A DNA stretch of 8,971 bases from an uncultured Bacteroidales bacterium (GTDB lineage: Bacteria > Bacteroidota > Bacteroidia > Bacteroidales > UBA932): contig CAKUYG010000080.1 of the NCBI GenBank assembly GCA_934702165.1, positions 1 through 8,971 of the forward strand. The letters run 5' to 3'. Both the position numbers and the translations under genes were made by a program. Shown here piece by piece: positions 6,219 through 8,971 of the stretch. Position 1 is the first letter of the stretch. The number at the start of each line of letters is the position of its first letter. The notes below the pieces were generated by a model. That model saw only the letters and a program-made list of their open reading frames with translations, had not been told where the DNA came from and made no database searches.

Positions 6219-8266
6219 AGTTCTGAGTCTAAAGCATTGTTTATAAGTGTGTCGTCTGCTGTTACAGGCATCGTTACTTTAAGTTCCGGGGTGCGCTGCA
6301 TCTCTCTCAGGATGGCGCTGATGGCACCGCTGTTGCGGGCCCAGCTGCGGCGTGCTATGCCGTTGTTGACGTCCCAGAAGAGCATCTGCCGTATGTGGCG
6401 TGCGGAGTCTTCGGATCCGTCTATGACCATCCCGAATCCGCCGTTGATCACTTCTCCCCAGCCGACTCCGCCTCCGTTGTGTATGGACACCCAGGTGGCG
6501 CCTCGGAATGCGTCCCCGATCACGTTCTGCACAGCCATGTCGGCGGTGTAGCGCGAGCCGTCATAGATGTTGGATGTTTCCCTGAAAGGGGAGTCCGTGC
6601 CGGAGACGTCATGGTGGTCGCGGCCAAGCACTATCGGTGCCGTGATCTCGCCGCTGCGGATGGCATCGTTGAACGCGAGGGCGATCTGTGTGCGTCCGAG
6701 GCAGTCGGCATAGAGAATCCTGGCCTGTGAGCCCACTACGAGGTGGTTTCTGCCGGCTTCCTCGATCCAGTGGATGTTGTCCTGCATCTGGCTTCGGATC
6801 TCATCCGGAGCCTGTCCGGCAAGTTTTCTCAGCACATTGACGGCGAGAGCGTCGGTTTTTGCGAGGTCTTGAGGGTCTTCTGACATGCAGACCCAGCGGA
6901 ACGGTCCGAATCCGTAGTCGAAGTAGAGGGGGCCCATGATGTCCTCCACATAAGAAGGGTAGCGGAAAGATCCGTCTTCCCTCAGGATGTCAGCTCCGGC
7001 GCGGGAACTCTCAAGAAGGAAGGCGTTGCCATAGTCGAAGAAGTACATCCCCTTGGCCGTAAGCTTGTTGATTGCTGTCACCTGACGCCTCAGTGAAGCC
7101 TGCACGGCCTGCTTGAACGCCTCCGGCTCATCGGCCATCATCCGCTTCGCCTGCTCGAAACTCAGCCCTGCCGGGTAGTAGCCTCCGGCCCACGGGTTGT
7201 GCAGGGAGGTCTGGTCGGATCCGAGGTCAACCTTGACGTCCTCATCTGCAAGCCTTTCCCATAGGTCAACTACATTGCCGATGTAGGCCATGGATACAAC
7301 CTCCTTGTCCGTCACGGCCTTGCGTATGCGCGGCATGAGTTCATCCAGATCCTCGTGCAGCTCGTCCACCCAACCCTGATCATAGCGCTTGCGTGCCGCC
7401 AGCGGGTTGATTTCCGCTGTGACGCTCACTACTCCGGCGATGTCGCCGGCCTTGGGCTGCGCGCCGGACATGCCCCCGAGACCGGCGGTGACAAAGAGCG
7501 TCCCCCTCATCTGCTCGGCGGTACCTTCAAGTCCGCGCTTGCGGAGCTGCATCCTGGCTGCGTTCATCACAGTGATCGTGGTGCCGTGGACGATTCCCTG
7601 CGGACCTATATACATATAGGAGCCTGCGGTCATCTGGCCGTATTGTGATACGCCGAGGGCGTTGAATCTCTCGTAGTCGTCGCGGCTGGAGTAGTTGGGT
7701 ATCACCATGCCGTTTGTCACCACCACGCGCGGTGCGTCCTTGTGGCTCGGGAAGAGGCCGAGCGGCAGTCCCGAGTACATCGAAAGGGTCTGCTCGTCAG
7801 TCATCTGGGCGAGATACTGCATCGTCAGGCGGTATTGCGCCCAGTTCTGGAAGATGGCGCCGTTGCCTCCGTAGATTATGAGTTCGTGCGGATGCTGCGC
7901 CACACGCGGGTCGAGGTTGTTCTGTATCATCGCCATGATGGCAGCCGCCTGACGGCTCCGTGCCGGGTACTGGTCTATCGGCCTGGCAAGGATCTCATTG
8001 GATGGGCGGTAGCGGTACATGTATATACGGCCGTAGTCCCGCAGCTCCGCCGCGAACTCCGAGGCCAGCACGGGGTGGAGTTCTTCGGGAAAGTAGCGGA
8101 GGGCGTTCTTGAGCGCAAGGGCCTTCTCCTTGCGGCTCAGGATGTCCTTGCGCTTGGGAGCGTGGTTGATCTGGGGGTCGTATGGTTTGGTTTCAGGCAG
8201 GTAGGACGGGATGCCTTCAAGTATCTCCTCCTGCCAGCTCAGGTGATGGTGGTCGGGATTGTTCAT
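6215..8266 (-). CDS. hutU: Urocanate hydratase, long UROC1-like form
   Basis: This 683-residue protein would add water to urocanate to give 4-imidazolone-5-propionate, using tightly bound NAD+ as an electrophile. Family motifs are strong: YGGNGAIFQNWAQ, SGLPLGLFPSHKDAPR, the Gly-rich NAD-binding TAGLGGMSGAQPKAG (GLGG from residue 262), DLGSDQTSLHNPW, and near the C terminus GRDHHDVSGTDSPFRET (from residue 548) and HNGGGVGWGEVINGG. The canonical bacterial enzyme is about 555 residues. This one has over 100 more and carries the HHDVSGTDSP version seen in animal UROC1 and many Bacteroidota, instead of the HLDSGSVASPNRETE version. The Cys of the canonical ICWxG motif (Cys410 of Pseudomonas putida) is replaced here by Leu518 in ARILYADCLGR, with a Cys four residues later (Cys522). 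The gene starts in an ATGA overlap with ftcD and ends in another with hutH. Confidence 0.95.
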   Translation of the reverse strand: MNNPDHHHLSWQEEILEGIPSYLPETKPYDPQINHAPKRKDILSRKEKALALKNALRYFPEELHPVLASEFAAELRDYGRIYMYRYRPSNEILARPIDQYPARSRQAAAIMAMIQNNLDPRVAQHPHELIIYGGNGAIFQNWAQYRLTMQYLAQMTDEQTLSMYSGLPLGLFPSHKDAPRVVVTNGMVIPNYSSRDDYERFNALGVSQYGQMTAGSYMYIGPQGIVHGTTITVMNAARMQLRKRGLEGTAEQMRGTLFVTAGLGGMSGAQPKAGDIAGVVSVTAEINPLAARKRYDQGWVDELHEDLDELMPRIRKAVTDKEVVSMAYIGNVVDLWERLADEDVKVDLGSDQTSLHNPWAGGYYPAGLSFEQAKRMMADEPEAFKQAVQASLRRQVTAINKLTAKGMYFFDYGNAFLLESSRAGADILREDGSFRYPSYVEDIMGPLYFDYGFGPFRWVCMSEDPQDLAKTDALAVNVLRKLAGQAPDEIRSQMQDNIHWIEEAGRNHLVVGSQARILYADCLGRTQIALAFNDAIRSGEITAPIVLGRDHHDVSGTDSPFRETSNIYDGSRYTADMAVQNVIGDAFRGATWVSIHNGGGVGWGEVINGGFGMVIDGSEDSARHIRQMLFWDVNNGIARRSWARNSGAISAILREMQRTPELKVTMPVTADDTLINNALDSEL
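8263..8266 (-). other. ATGA stop-start overlap, ftcD/hutU
   Basis: The hutU ATG (8266-8264) overlaps the ftcD TGA (8265-8263) by two bases. The same arrangement recurs at the hutU/hutH junction, pointing to coupled translation and roughly matched enzyme levels along the operon (inference). Confidence 0.8.
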
Positions 8267-8971
8267 TGTATATGGCTGTTGACGATTTCAAGGATCTGGT
8301 CTTGAAGCTCCTGGGCTTCGGCTGCGATGGCGTCTGCCTCGGCGTTGAGTCCGGCTGCCGCCGTCTGGTCCTGGAGTCCGGCTGAATTGATACGCACGTT
8401 GAGCTGTGCTCCGCGTATCGCCGCTGTGGCCGCGAGTGCGCCTACTCCTGCATCGGAAGCCGAGGCAGGATTGCCTTTTTCGGCCATTGCCTTGGCGATC
8501 GGGAGTGCTTTCAGTGCTGTCTTCATGGTACGTAGCGGCACCTGTGCGGCGTAGAGGGTTGCTGCTTCGAGGGCGGCGGCGCGTGCTGCCTTCTCCTCCT
8601 CGTTGCCCTTCGGCATCTTGAACACCTCCATGATCCTGTCGAAGGCGGCCGTGTCCTCGTCCACGAGGTTCAGGAGTTCATTCATCACCTTCTGGCCTTC
8701 ATCCGCCCAGTCTGAGAACTCTTTCCACCTCTCGTCCCAGCCTCTTTTTCCGGCTGAGAGGTTAGCCACCATCGTGCCGAGGGCGGCGCCCAGAGCCCCC
8801 ATGTAAGCGGAAATGGATCCTCCTCCAGGGGCGGGGGATTCGGATGCGGTCTCCTCGGCGAACGCCTTGAGATCCATTCTGATGAGCCTGTGCCTCTTGG
8901 CTTCTTCGGTCTCGTCTTGCATGAGGTATTCGATGACTTTCTCATGCGGATTGAACGGCTTGAGGTCGTCC
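8263..8971 (-). CDS. ftcD: Formimidoyltransferase-cyclodeaminase, C-terminal part (5' truncated)
   Basis: The cyclodeaminase domain is clear: SPAPGGGSISA (the Gly-rich folate-site loop), LSAGKRG, a helical core with LVDEDTAAFDRIM and FKMPKGNEEEKAARAA, VPLRTM, and NPASASDAGVGA. This domain converts 5-formimino-THF to 5,10-methenyl-THF and ammonia. An ATG at 8922 would give a 219-residue stand-alone protein, but the frame continues without a stop to the window edge. It reads DDLKPFNPHEKVIEYLMQ just before the domain, resembling the linker segment (F-[ND]-P-x-E-[KR]-[IV]-I-E-Y-L) of bifunctional FTCD. I therefore call this the last 235 residues of a fused enzyme of about 550 residues, whose N-terminal formimidoyltransferase half would move the formimino group from formiminoglutamate to THF and release glutamate. 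It is the first hut gene visible in transcription order. The N-terminal half itself is not visible. Confidence 0.88.
   Translation of the reverse strand, partial: DDLKPFNPHEKVIEYLMQDETEEAKRHRLIRMDLKAFAEETASESPAPGGGSISAYMGALGAALGTMVANLSAGKRGWDERWKEFSDWADEGQKVMNELLNLVDEDTAAFDRIMEVFKMPKGNEEEKAARAAALEAATLYAAQVPLRTMKTALKALPIAKAMAEKGNPASASDAGVGALAATAAIRGAQLNVRINSAGLQDQTAAAGLNAEADAIAAEAQELQDQILEIVNSHIQ

Noticed and set aside
7742..8305. Long + strand open frame (187 codons) opposite hutU
   Set aside because: It is antisense to a clear hutU reading frame with strong motifs. The composition reflects the complementary codons and no family signature is seen.

Overview
The window is about 9 kb of fairly GC-rich DNA from what looks like a member of the Bacteroidota, probably a gut- or rumen-type Bacteroidales with high GC such as a Rikenellaceae relative. 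The placement is inferred from gene content (an extracytoplasmic GH3/CE15 xylan-type gene pair, a lipobox lipoprotein, a long-form urocanate hydratase) and from start codons that lack clear Shine-Dalgarno sequences. No marker gene in the window fixes the genus.

There are two convergent transcription units. The left one (+ strand, 1-3477) holds the 3' part of a GH3 glycosidase of the beta-xylosidase type with an inserted PA14-like domain. It is followed 37 bases later by a lipoprotein of the CE15 glucuronoyl-esterase family. Together they look like the end of a glucuronoxylan-degrading cluster: the esterase would remove glucuronic acid-linked lignin esters or act on related uronate esters, and the GH3 enzyme would release terminal xylose or arabinose.

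The right unit (- strand, 8971 down to 3509) is a tightly packed histidine-utilisation operon in the transcribed order ftcD (5' end beyond the window), hutU, hutH, hutI. It encodes the full route from histidine to urocanate, imidazolonepropionate, formiminoglutamate, and then glutamate plus a one-carbon unit on tetrahydrofolate. The order of reactions is HutH, HutU, HutI, FtcD. All gene junctions overlap (4, 4 and 26 bases), which suggests translational coupling. No hutG-type hydrolase is seen; the folate-dependent FtcD fills that step.

The two units meet at a 12-bp perfect hairpin (3482-3508) that probably terminates both. No RNA genes, mobile elements, CRISPR arrays or intergenic gaps above 40 bases are present. 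I see no wholly new system. The points most worth a second look are the Arg-to-Tyr change beside the CE15 nucleophile, the animal-like forms of HutU and FtcD in one bacterial operon, and a short AT-rich, T-ending-codon patch inside the CE15 gene.
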